DNA of 64,000 nucleotides, taken from UBA1563 sp041667115 (lineage in GTDB: Bacteria > Bacteroidota > Ignavibacteria > Ignavibacteriales > Ignavibacteriaceae). The notes beneath the pieces are model-generated. The model was not told the origin of the DNA. It made no database searches and saw nothing but the letters and a program-made list of their open reading frames with translations. Where the stretch lies: the NCBI GenBank assembly GCA_041667115.1, contig JBAYFO010000014.1, positions 4,023-68,022 of the forward strand, written 5' to 3'. Shown one piece after another: positions 44,901 to 52,092 of this stretch (positions are counted from its first letter, which is position 1; each line of letters starts with the position of its first letter). A program made the position numbers and the translations under genes.

Positions 44901-45947
44901 TCCGGTCGTACCACCGGAGGTTATCCAATAATAATTTTGTTTTGAATAAGGATTGTAGGAACGGATAACTTTATTACTATTTGCGTTGAAATTCCAAAAG
45001 TCAGTTCCTCTCCCATAAAATAAGATATAGTCCGCATCATCAAATTTTCCATCGGCTTCCCCGTAAACTGTAATGGCATTTTCGACTAAATCTTCCGGAC
45101 GCTTAGCTTCAGGATTTTCCGGAAGAGTTGTCCCGCCGTTATTATAAATTTTTATTGTTCGAGGATCAACCGTCATTGCATCAATTCCAAATGAGCTTAA
45201 CATTGCGCGGGTTATCTTATACATCCCTTCGGAAGGAGTTTCAAACCGTGTCCATTTCCCCGATGAAAGAATAGAAGGGTTAGCATTGACCTTTTTTAAT
45301 GATGAAGTTCCCTTTGTCCATATTTTTGCGACATCATAATTGAGTAAACAATCCTTCATAAAAGGGTCAACACTTTTTCTAGTGCTAGACGAAGAAGGGG
45401 CAAATGATATTTTGACGCGAATTGACTTGTATAATCTGAACTTATTTTCCTGTGTGATAAATTGAACAGGTTTAATCAATACTGTCTGCGTAGGAAAATC
45501 TCTAACAAAACCAAAATCACCAAAAGAAGCTAGATCTTCACTTCTTGCTTGATAATAATTCTGACTAGTTGAATAAGAATAACCTGCTATCCCGTTATCC
45601 TTAGTAGGAAAAGGAACAGGCAAAAGTTGCCCGCTTTTCTCTTCAAAGGTATAATCTAAGACTTGAATGGTATTTCCGGTTTCGGAGGGGACACCAATAC
45701 TTATTCTTTTTACTAAAATCTCAGGTTCTCCATAATTCATGGGATTCTCGACTGAAGCTCCTGAGAAAGAAACCTTTGAAAATTCGGTAGCATTGGCTGA
45801 GATTTTCTCAATCGGCTGATATTGAGGAGTAAACTCAATAACAATCGACGACGACGTTGATGAAATTACTTTTATATCTTCTTGGGGAAAAAGTTGAGAG
45901 TATAAAAGAAATAACATTAGCGAGATTCTGCTAAGATTTCTAATCAA
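41964..45947 (-). CDS. porU: Type IX secretion system sortase PorU
   Basis: 1327 residues. PorU is a C25 (gingipain-type) cysteine protease that removes the C-terminal signal of T9SS cargo and attaches the protein to the surface. His838 (LLNFVGHGSPELW) and Cys872 (LTAATCDFGYWD) form the expected catalytic pair, about 34 residues apart. Before them comes a long N-terminal beta region, and the protein ends in its own sorting domain (MNYPNPSRGATTFTFQHNI), as PorU of Porphyromonas does. The start is a TTG at 45947 with AGGA six bases upstream, giving a good signal peptide (MIRNLSRISLMLFLLYS); no ATG fits. It leads the porU-porV-M6-like operon. Confidence 0.93.
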   Translation of the reverse strand: MIRNLSRISLMLFLLYSQLFPQEDIKVISSTSSSIVIEFTPQYQPIEKISANATEFSKVSFSGASVENPMNYGEPEILVKRISIGVPSETGNTIQVLDYTFEEKSGQLLPVPFPTKDNGIAGYSYSTSQNYYQARSEDLASFGDFGFVRDFPTQTVLIKPVQFITQENKFRLYKSIRVKISFAPSSSSTRKSVDPFMKDCLLNYDVAKIWTKGTSSLKKVNANPSILSSGKWTRFETPSEGMYKITRAMLSSFGIDAMTVDPRTIKIYNNGGTTLPENPEAKRPEDLVENAITVYGEADGKFDDADYILFYGRGTDFWNFNANSNKVIRSYNPYSKQNYYWITSGGTTGKRIALQPSLQSSTKINQTSTQAYIFYEDDKINIGKTGRYFVGDEFTESIKSRNYALKLDGLLPNSTINYNIQFINNATVNVPFKIEENGTTLLNKNLSSHGDYSYGTLDNSSFIFNGTLPENRSLLKFTYSPPDFASTGYLDYYEINYTRDLKYSAEKLIFYSNRVDGIVEYQLSNFSSSYIRVFDISDNANVKEISSPLLLNGGEFRFQANETSLKTSKYIACVETDIKTPLNPVEMTNQNLHGTEGKSKFIIITAKDFKDQANRLKNYRENESKVKISTTVIDVDDIFNEFSCGMKDPSAIRDFLRYAYDNWSVKPEYVLLFGDGDYDYKNIEGGNGNFIIPFETSEFLDEIYSYASDDFYSAIIGNDKKPDLAIGRLPVRSSGDAKNIIDKVIDYETNTERGSWRNLITLVADDGKTSKGDNGSEHTGHSEDLANYYIPNSFDLKKIYLAAYPTVITGLGRRKPDVNQAIIDAINSGTVLLNFVGHGSPELWTDEHVFVQSVTIPQLVNKDYFFLTAATCDFGYWDKTGGQSSAEDLVLKESAAAIGAFSSVRPVYSDNNAALNQAFYANMLLSRRDTMNLPIPIGKAYFLTKSKDNFYDANSLKFHLFADPVMRLQIPQENASVDSINHASTSTVPQLKALGKVNLSGAIRDQNNSVKSDFNGEGILTIFDSQRFVTYDDFGPTFKVVQPGGIIFKGRVSVANGVFNTNFIVPKDISYENKNGKIVFYFYNNESDGVAVTSNVIVGGTDSSVVNDGKGPEIEIRFDDLQNESGYLVNPNSSLLVKLSDETGLNTTGSGIGHKLEAVLNDNESNMIDLSNYFTGDLDAEGKSGEVKYKFNNLDKGENKILVKAWDVFNNFSSQVAFFKVVDNSGSTIDYVMNYPNPSRGATTFTFQHNIEKPISVKIKIYSVAGRTIAEIEKTNVTSDRFVRVEWNGRDNDGNEVANGVYLYKIMVKSVDGSVNQNVIGKMAIVK

Positions 45948-46089
45948 AATTAATCCTAATTGAAAGTTTCAATTTAACACTAAAGTAGCAAATATCTCGA
46001 AAATGTATTTCTCCTAAAATTTAGTTCAAAAATAGGCAATGATAGGGCTAATTGTCAAGGCAATTCATAATTTTTTTTGTGAACACCGT

Positions 46090-46659
46090 TTAGAGCCCAA
46101 GCACAATTTTGTTAATCCTCATAGCCTCTATACAAAATTGAATATGTTCTTCAAGAGGAATGTTTAATGCTTCAGCGCCATTTTTGATATCTTCTCTGTT
46201 CACTTGTCGCGCAAAAGCTTTATCTTTTAGTTTTTTTAAAACTGATTTCACCTCTACCTCATCCACCGTTCTGCTTGGACGAACGTACGCGACTGCGGTG
46301 ATAAATCCCGCTACTTCATCACATGCGAATAAAACTTTTTTCAATAATGTATCTCTCGGTTCACCTGAATAATCAGCATGGGATAAAATTGCTTTTGTAA
46401 AATTTTCATCGAATCCACGCTCACGCAAAATTTTTTCTCCTTCAAAAGGATGTTCCTCTGCGGTGGGATATTTTTCATAATCAAAATCGTGAAGGAGCGC
46501 TACATTCCCCCAATACTCAACATCTTCATTTAACTTTTGCGCATAAGCTCGAACACATGTTTCAACGGCGAACGCATGTTTTAGCAAACTTTCGTTTTGC
46601 GTGAATTCTTTTAAAATTGATAAACAGGCCTCCCTATTTCGCGAAATATCTTCCATCAT
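46090..46659 (-). CDS. HD-domain hydrolase
   Basis: 189 residues with the HD fold of metal-dependent phosphohydrolases: LKHAFAVETCVRAYA supplies the first His, NVALLHDFDYEKYP the HD pair, and FTKAILSHADYSGEP the later ligands. Many relatives are annotated only as HDIG-type proteins; the nucleotide substrate is unknown. The start ATG overlaps the TGA of nth (ATGA), so the two genes are translationally coupled. The C-terminus is a helical tail (EEHIQFCIEAMRINKIVLGL). Confidence 0.85.
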   Translation of the reverse strand: MMEDISRNREACLSILKEFTQNESLLKHAFAVETCVRAYAQKLNEDVEYWGNVALLHDFDYEKYPTAEEHPFEGEKILRERGFDENFTKAILSHADYSGEPRDTLLKKVLFACDEVAGFITAVAYVRPSRTVDEVEVKSVLKKLKDKAFARQVNREDIKNGAEALNIPLEEHIQFCIEAMRINKIVLGL

Positions 46660-47315
46660 TTCCCTTTTTGTTTTAAATCAAAAACTACACTTGGACAGAG
46701 ATCAGCTAATTTGCATTCTGAACATTTTGGTCTTCTTGCCACACAAATTTTTCTTCCGTGATTCATTAGCAAATGTCCGGAGATTGTCCAATCTTTTTCC
46801 GGTAAAAGTTCTTTTATTCTGAATTCAATTTTTTCCGGGTCGTCGGATTTGATAAATCCAAGCAAATTTGAAAGCCGTTTAACATGGGTATCAACAGCAA
46901 CAGCGGGAATTCCAAATGCATTCCCAAGCACAACTGAAGCGGTTTTTCTTCCAACACCTGCAAGACTGGTAAGTGCATCAAAATCTTTTGGGACTTCACC
47001 GTTATGATTTTCGACTAACGACTTACAACAGCTTTGAATACTTTTTGCTTTCTGTTTATAAAACCCAGTAGAAAAAATTTCCTTTTCAAGTACTTCTTGC
47101 GGAACAGAAATAAAATCAGCCGCATTTCTAAATTTCTTAAAAAGAATTTTCGTAACGATGTTTACTCTGGCGTCTGTACATTGTGCAGAAAGAATTGTGG
47201 CAATGAGAAGTTGAAACGGATTCTCAAAGTCCAAAGCAATTTTAGCCGTTGAATATTCTTTTTTTAGAATAGAAAAAATCTTTTTCGCTCTTTCTTTCTC
47301 ATCATTTAGGTTCAT
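46656..47315 (-). CDS. nth: Endonuclease III
   Basis: About 219 residues, the usual size of Nth, a DNA glycosylase/AP lyase that removes oxidised pyrimidines. FENPFQLLIATILSAQCTD opens the core. The helix-hairpin-helix LAGVGRKTASVVLG carries the catalytic lysine, and AVDTHVKRLS the catalytic aspartate. The 4Fe-4S cluster ligands are present as C-x6-C-x2-C-x5-C (CVARRPKCSECKLADLC). The frame extends upstream to 47408, but the ATG at 47315 with GGTGATGG in front gives the normal N-terminus (MNLNDEKERAKKIF). It overlaps the HD gene by 4 bp. Confidence 0.95.
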   Translation of the reverse strand: MNLNDEKERAKKIFSILKKEYSTAKIALDFENPFQLLIATILSAQCTDARVNIVTKILFKKFRNAADFISVPQEVLEKEIFSTGFYKQKAKSIQSCCKSLVENHNGEVPKDFDALTSLAGVGRKTASVVLGNAFGIPAVAVDTHVKRLSNLLGFIKSDDPEKIEFRIKELLPEKDWTISGHLLMNHGRKICVARRPKCSECKLADLCPSVVFDLKQKGK

Positions 47316-47422
47316 TCCATCACCAAGTTTCTTTAATTTATCTTTCTCCAAGCATATTTCTGGAGGACTGGATACTTTTTTACTTCCATACCTAATTCCT
47401 AATTCCAAATTCCTAATTGATA

Positions 47423-47755
47423 TTAGTCTTTATTAAACTTTTTATCTTTTATCATTAACCGATCAACCGGTTTGTTCCCAATAATATGATTTTGGATTAT
47501 CTCTTCAACATCATTTGCGGTAACGCCACCATACCAAATTTGTTCCGGGTAAACAACTACTACGGGTCCAAATTCGCATGCGTCGAGACAGCCGCTTTTA
47601 TTTACTCGAATTTCCGAATTCAATCCAAGCGTTTTTATTCTTGATTTTAATTTTTCTGCCAGTTCAACAGAATTTTTATCAGCACAACAACCACGAGGAT
47701 GTCCTTCTTCTCTTTGGTTGGTACAGACAAAAATATGTTTTTCAAATCGTTTCAT
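47423..47755 (-). CDS. Thioredoxin-like 2Fe-2S ferredoxin
   Basis: About 110 residues. MKRFEKHIFVCTNQREEGHPRGCC, then KSGCLDACEFGPVVVVYPEQIWYGGV matches stand-alone thioredoxin-like ferredoxins. Two cysteines near the N-terminus (in CTNQ...GCC) and two in GCLDAC hold the 2Fe-2S cluster. It probably acts as a small electron carrier. I start at the ATG 47755; the frame is open to 47800 without a better site. Next upstream are the two tRNA genes. Confidence 0.9.
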   Translation of the reverse strand: MKRFEKHIFVCTNQREEGHPRGCCADKNSVELAEKLKSRIKTLGLNSEIRVNKSGCLDACEFGPVVVVYPEQIWYGGVTANDVEEIIQNHIIGNKPVDRLMIKDKKFNKD

Positions 47756-47980
47756 ATTCACTTCTAAAATTTTCTCGATACAAATATAAGATTCTTTCAA
47801 AAATTTTTTACATTTGGGAAAAGTCTTATATCATGAAATGAAGATCGAATGATGAATGTCGAAGGTTTTTTCTATTTCTCAAATCTACAGTCGATACTCG
47901 TTATTCACTATTCTTTTTTAGTTTTTGTGAATTTGAGAATTGCAATTTGGATATTGTTTTTTGCTATTTGCATTAAGCAG

Positions 47981-48054
47981 TAGCGCGTACCGGATTCGAA
48001 CCGGTGGTCTCCGCCTTGAGAGGGCGGCGTCCTAAGCCACTAGACGAACGCGCC
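47981..48054 (-). tRNA. tRNA-Glu (anticodon CTC)
   Basis: Reads GGCGCGTTCGTCTAGTGG at the 5' end. The anticodon stem CCGCC/GGCGG holds the loop CTCTCAA, so the anticodon is CTC. The T arm contains GGTTCGAATCC, and the acceptor stem pairs fully apart from a terminal G-U. The 3' CCA is not encoded. The GTCTAGTGGCTTAGGACGCCGCC body matches bacterial tRNA-Glu. Confidence 0.95.
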
Positions 48055-48159
48055 AATATAAAAAAAACAATCCCCCTGAATCTCTCCAGACAAATTCTGG
48101 ATTTTTGAAGATGAAAAAGATTTTTTTACGTCAATCATCTCCCCGTAACCATATTTTAG

Positions 48160-48232
48160 CTGCCCCGTCAGGGGTCGAACCTGAACTCTTCTGATCCAGA
48201 GTCAGACGTGTTGCCAGTTACACCACGGGGCA
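48160..48232 (-). tRNA. tRNA-Gln (anticodon CTG)
   Basis: Begins TGCCCCGTGGTGTAACTGG. The anticodon arm TCTGA/TCAGA encloses the loop CTCTGGA, giving anticodon CTG, and the T arm contains GGTTCGACCCC. The acceptor TGCCCCG pairs with CGGGGCA, with discriminator G, as expected for tRNA-Gln. No CCA is encoded. It lies about 105 bp from tRNA-Glu(CTC); both are the C34 isoacceptors, so the main TTG/TTC species must be elsewhere. Confidence 0.93.
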
Positions 48233-48452
48233 AGTTAGTTTTTAGCTCAAATTCAAAGTTTTCCAAAAATCATTTACCGTAAAAGAATATCTTTACCATT
48301 CTGGTCAATGTTTTATGCAGAGTGAATTTCAGCTTTTCAATTAACTTAATTAGTTAATTAATTTGTTCACTGCAAAGTTAATCTTAAAATGTTTTATTGC
48401 AAAATTTAGCAGTTAAAATGAATTTTGACCTGTTACAATTTTTCCCTTTTTA

Positions 48453-48553
48453 GGGCTTGTATCTTTTAAAAAGTCTCCCTCCTTTTGTTCTTTTTTTAAA
48501 GGGTCAGCGAAAGGTAGCCGATTTCGCTAGATATCGTGTTCAAGTTAAAGCCC
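48453..48553 (+). promoter_or_regulatory. Possible structured leader upstream of the metH/metF fusion
   Basis: In the 479-bp gene-free gap 48233-48711, GGGCTT (48453-48458) can pair with AAGCCC (48548-48553) around an inner perfect hairpin AGCGAAA-ggtagccga-TTTCGCT (48506-48528). The arrangement resembles an aptamer with a closing stem, about 160 bases before the start of a methionine gene. It does not match the SAM-I, SAM-II or cobalamin consensus as I remember them. Purely inferred from base pairing. Confidence 0.3.
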
Positions 48554-48711
48554 ACAAATATTTCATTTTCTTTTCCCACAATTACAATTTTTATTTTTTA
48601 CTCTTTTTATATCTAATTAAATTAAAAATGAAATTAAAAATTATTATACATGCTAACGGCTAACAGTTAATTCGAATATTTTTTTTAGGAAACAAAAAAT
48701 GGAAATTATAA

Positions 48712-50541
48712 ATGAAAAGCTTTCGTGAAAGATTAGGGAATGAAATAATTTTATTTGACGGCGGAACCGGCACATATCTCTATGAAAAAGGTGTATATAT
48801 TAACCGCTGCTTCGATGAATTAAATTTAATAAATCCCGATTTGGTTACGGAAGTTCACCGTGATTATGTTAATGCAGGAGCTGATATAATTGAAACTAAC
48901 ACCTACGGTGCTAACATCTTTAAACTTACTCCTCATGGTCTGGGCGATAAAGTCTATGAAATAAATTTACGCGGGGCACAACTTGCTAAAACTGTTGCGA
49001 AAGAATCCACACTTGTTGCTGGAGCCGTTGGACCGCTTGGCGTTCAAATAGAACCTCTTGGCAAGCTTTCATTTGACGAAGCAAAAGATGCTTTCAAAGA
49101 ACAGATTAAGGGATTACTAGACGGCGGTGTTGATTTAATTATTTTAGAAACCTTTGCTCTTGTAAAGGAAATGATCCAGGCAATAAAAGCCGTAAGAGAA
49201 CTCAGCGCTGATATTCCGATTGTTGCGCAAGTAACGATTAATGAAAGCGGCACACTGCTTAGCGGAGCTCCACTGGAAAGATTTATTGAAAAGCTAAAAG
49301 ATTACCCTGTTGATGCAATCGGTATAAATTGTTCAGTTGGTCCCAAAGCAATGCTTGATGCGTTAGAAAATTTACGATCACTTACCGATATCCCTCTCTC
49401 TGTTCAGCCAAATGCGGGTTTGCCGCAAAATATAAGCGGCAGAAATATTTATATGACCTCGCCGGAGTATATGGCGGAATATGCCAAAAGGTTCATTCAA
49501 ACCGGTGCAGCTATTGTTGGTGGTTGCTGCGGGACAAATCCTACCCACATTAGAGCAATGCGAAAAGCTGTTCAGGCTCTTCAACCGGCAAAAAAAATGG
49601 ATATTAAAATCACTGATTTGCATGTTGAAAAACCATCTGAAATAAAAATCTACGAGAAGAATGAAAAATCACGTCTCTCAAATAAACTGTTAAAAAAAGA
49701 ATTTGTAAAATTAGTTGAACTTGTTTCTCCTAAGGGGGTCTCCCCTTCAAAAGAAGTTGATAAAGCACGTAAACTTTATCACTCCGGAATAGATGCAATT
49801 AATATCCCTGATGGTCCAAGAGCTTCGGCAAGAATGTCCGCTCTCGCTCTTGCTTCAATTATTCAGAAAGAAGTTGGAATTGAGACTGTACTTCACATCG
49901 CCTGCCGAGATAGAAATGTTATCGGTATGCAGTCTGATTTACTTGGCGCATGGGCTTTAGGTTTGCGGAATATTTTAGCGATTACCGGCGATCCGCCTAA
50001 ACTTGGCAATTATCCGGATGCCACTGCCGTATTTGATGTTGATGCAATCGGGTTGACTAATATTATCAATCGCTTAAATCATGGGCTGGATATCGCAGGC
50101 AATCCTATTGGTGATCCGACAGGTTTTTGTGCAGGAGTCGGCGTTAACCCCGGTGCAATTAATCTTGACGAAGAATTAAAGAGATTAGACTGGAAAATAG
50201 AGGCGGGAGCTGAGTTTATGATTACGCAACCGGTCTTCGATATAAGGCTTCTTGAAAATTTCATGAAACGGATCGAGCATCTTAAACTCCCGTTAATTTG
50301 TGGAATATGGCCTTTGGTTTCTTTCCGTAATGCGGAGTTCATGAATAATGAAGTTCCGGGCGCTTCCGTTCCACAAGAAATTCTTGAACGAATGAAAAAG
50401 ATGACAACAAAAGAAGATGGATTTAACGAAGGTGTTAAAATTGCAAGAGAAACTTTTGAACACGTAAAAACTTTTGCAGATGGAGTCCAAATTTCTGCAC
50501 CACTCGGTAGAATCGAAGCTATTTTTGATATGATAGAATAA
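48712..50541 (+). CDS. Bifunctional homocysteine S-methyltransferase / 5,10-methylenetetrahydrofolate reductase
   Basis: 609 residues in two domains. Residues 1-290 are the homocysteine-binding barrel of MetH/BhmT type (ILFDGGTGTYLYE, IIETNTYGAN, with the zinc cysteines in GINCS and GGCCGT). Residues 320-609 are a MetF-like reductase (NVIGMQSDLLGAWALGLRNILAITGD, GAEFMITQPVFD). The same fusion is known from Bacillus YitJ and relatives. It would link methylene-folate reduction to methionine synthesis. The AGGA at 48687 is better spaced for an overlapping 9-codon frame at 48699 (MEIINEKLS) than for this ATG, so start recognition may be indirect. A hairpin terminator at 50574 follows. Confidence 0.92.
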   Translation: MKSFRERLGNEIILFDGGTGTYLYEKGVYINRCFDELNLINPDLVTEVHRDYVNAGADIIETNTYGANIFKLTPHGLGDKVYEINLRGAQLAKTVAKESTLVAGAVGPLGVQIEPLGKLSFDEAKDAFKEQIKGLLDGGVDLIILETFALVKEMIQAIKAVRELSADIPIVAQVTINESGTLLSGAPLERFIEKLKDYPVDAIGINCSVGPKAMLDALENLRSLTDIPLSVQPNAGLPQNISGRNIYMTSPEYMAEYAKRFIQTGAAIVGGCCGTNPTHIRAMRKAVQALQPAKKMDIKITDLHVEKPSEIKIYEKNEKSRLSNKLLKKEFVKLVELVSPKGVSPSKEVDKARKLYHSGIDAINIPDGPRASARMSALALASIIQKEVGIETVLHIACRDRNVIGMQSDLLGAWALGLRNILAITGDPPKLGNYPDATAVFDVDAIGLTNIINRLNHGLDIAGNPIGDPTGFCAGVGVNPGAINLDEELKRLDWKIEAGAEFMITQPVFDIRLLENFMKRIEHLKLPLICGIWPLVSFRNAEFMNNEVPGASVPQEILERMKKMTTKEDGFNEGVKIARETFEHVKTFADGVQISAPLGRIEAIFDMIE

Positions 50542-50573
50542 GCAAAGAAATTATAAAATCTTTAAAAGCAAAA

Positions 50574-50602
50574 AGCCTCGAGAATGATTAATTCCCGAGG
50601 CT
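50574..50602. terminator. Bidirectional terminator between convergent genes
   Basis: The stem AGCCTCG...CGAGGCT closes a loop containing GAATGATTAATTCC, followed by TTCTTTATT on the plus strand and preceded by an A-run that serves the minus strand. It lies between the stops of the metH/metF fusion and the phosphofructokinase gene. Confidence 0.85.
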
Positions 50603-50637
50603 TCTTTATTGGTAAAAAAGGGACTTGAACTTATAAT

Positions 50638-51978
50638 TTACAAATTTTTATTTTTGATATCATGGACCAAATTGCTTTCAGATGAAGCAATTTTGGTTTT
50701 ACCTTCTTTAGCATTACTGTAAAGCCGGTCATTCTCAATAATGTAATAAAATTGTTTGCGGAATTCTTCCATAGATAAACCGCAGGTAGCCGCAAATTTA
50801 GCAAGTTCGTTCGGATCTTCAAAATCACCTTTATTCAAACGAAGCATATATCGCCTTGCAATTAAGAATGATTCGGAAGCCGGATCCACCATTCTCACTC
50901 TTGTCTTATTCGTTACCGGATCAAGAATATCTTTGAAATACAGAGGAACAAAATGACCGTTCTGAATGGAGACCATCGCGGCGTTTCCGCCATCTAACAT
51001 AAATTGCGCGGCAGAGAAACCAAGATCGCGTGTGTATTCAATATCGAAAGGGATCGGATCGGCGCATCGTAATTCATAACCGATATTCTTCGCTACAATT
51101 GTTTCTTTAATTCCAAAATCACGAAGTCTTTCTTGAACTTTTGATTTCAGAATTTCACCAAAGTTAATTTCAGCAATCCTAATATTATTATGTGCGTCAC
51201 GCTCAACTTCAACCAACGCATTCAAATCGTTCGGGTCTAAATGTTCTACTAATCCTTCGGCAAGAATGGCAACACCGTCGCTCTTTCCGTAGCTTAATCT
51301 TTTTATAATAGCGCCGACTATAATATCAACAATATGTTTAAGCTTAATTACTTTATTCGGAAATTCTTCAGGGATCAAAGTCATTGTAGCACCGGTAGCT
51401 TTACCAATGCCAAGAGCAAGGTGTCCAGCTTTTCTTCCCATTGTTACAACAAAGTACCATCTAGAAGTTGTTTGAGCATCAACCATCAAACTTTTAACGA
51501 TCTCAACTCCAAGGTGCCGCGCAGTTTGAAATCCAAAAGTAGGAATTCCGTGTGGAAGGTCGAGATCATTATCGATAGTTTTGGGAACGTGGAGAACGCG
51601 AATTCTTCCGGCCGCCATTTCTTCAACTTTCATCGCGCTGTATGCGGTATCATCACCACCAATAGTAATAAGTTTATCAACATTCAATCTCAATAAAGAT
51701 GTTACGGTGTTTTCTAAAAGTTTTTTATCTTTTGTAGGATTGCTTCTTGAGATACCAATGAACGAACCGCCGGTAAAGTGAATCCGGCTGACGTTATGAA
51801 TATTTAGCTGCTTAACGTGAGTAATATCCCCTTCCATTATCCACCGGAAACCGTCTTTCATTCCAAGAACATCAATCCCTTCGACAGCAGCACGGATAGT
51901 AGCTGCTCCGATAACGCTGTTAATCCCGGGTGCCGGTCCACCGGCAACTAATATTGCTAATTTTTTAGGTGCTATCAT
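50638..51978 (-). CDS. 6-phosphofructokinase, probably PPi-dependent
   Basis: 446 residues, the long bacterial form. VAGGPAPGINSVIGA opens the fold. In place of the ATP-type GGDG, residues 107-110 read GGDD, and the catalytic TIDND is preceded by lysine (PKTIDNDLD, Lys133). Asp and Lys at these two places distinguish pyrophosphate-dependent enzymes from ATP-dependent ones. TMGRKAGHLALG binds fructose 6-phosphate. It would catalyse a reversible glycolytic step using PPi. The specificity call is based on known residue rules. Confidence 0.88.
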   Translation of the reverse strand: MIAPKKLAILVAGGPAPGINSVIGAATIRAAVEGIDVLGMKDGFRWIMEGDITHVKQLNIHNVSRIHFTGGSFIGISRSNPTKDKKLLENTVTSLLRLNVDKLITIGGDDTAYSAMKVEEMAAGRIRVLHVPKTIDNDLDLPHGIPTFGFQTARHLGVEIVKSLMVDAQTTSRWYFVVTMGRKAGHLALGIGKATGATMTLIPEEFPNKVIKLKHIVDIIVGAIIKRLSYGKSDGVAILAEGLVEHLDPNDLNALVEVERDAHNNIRIAEINFGEILKSKVQERLRDFGIKETIVAKNIGYELRCADPIPFDIEYTRDLGFSAAQFMLDGGNAAMVSIQNGHFVPLYFKDILDPVTNKTRVRMVDPASESFLIARRYMLRLNKGDFEDPNELAKFAATCGLSMEEFRKQFYYIIENDRLYSNAKEGKTKIASSESNLVHDIKNKNL

Positions 51979-52092
51979 TTCATTAACTCCAATTTTTTTT
52001 GTGGAAAGTTAAAAGTAGATTGTACTTGTAACTTGTATCTTGTCATTCTAATTTCAAATTTAATTGCCGGGTCTGATTCAACCAAATTAAAA

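Noticed and set aside
48457..48663. 68-codon frame in the metH/metF leader
   Set aside because: It runs through the possible structured region and then a low-complexity FFF/LLL tail; no ribosome site.
48233..48711. Known SAM or cobalamin riboswitch
   Set aside because: The conserved cores of those classes, as I remember them, are not visible; only stems can be drawn.
51334..51696. 120-codon plus-strand frame
   Set aside because: Antisense to the phosphofructokinase gene.
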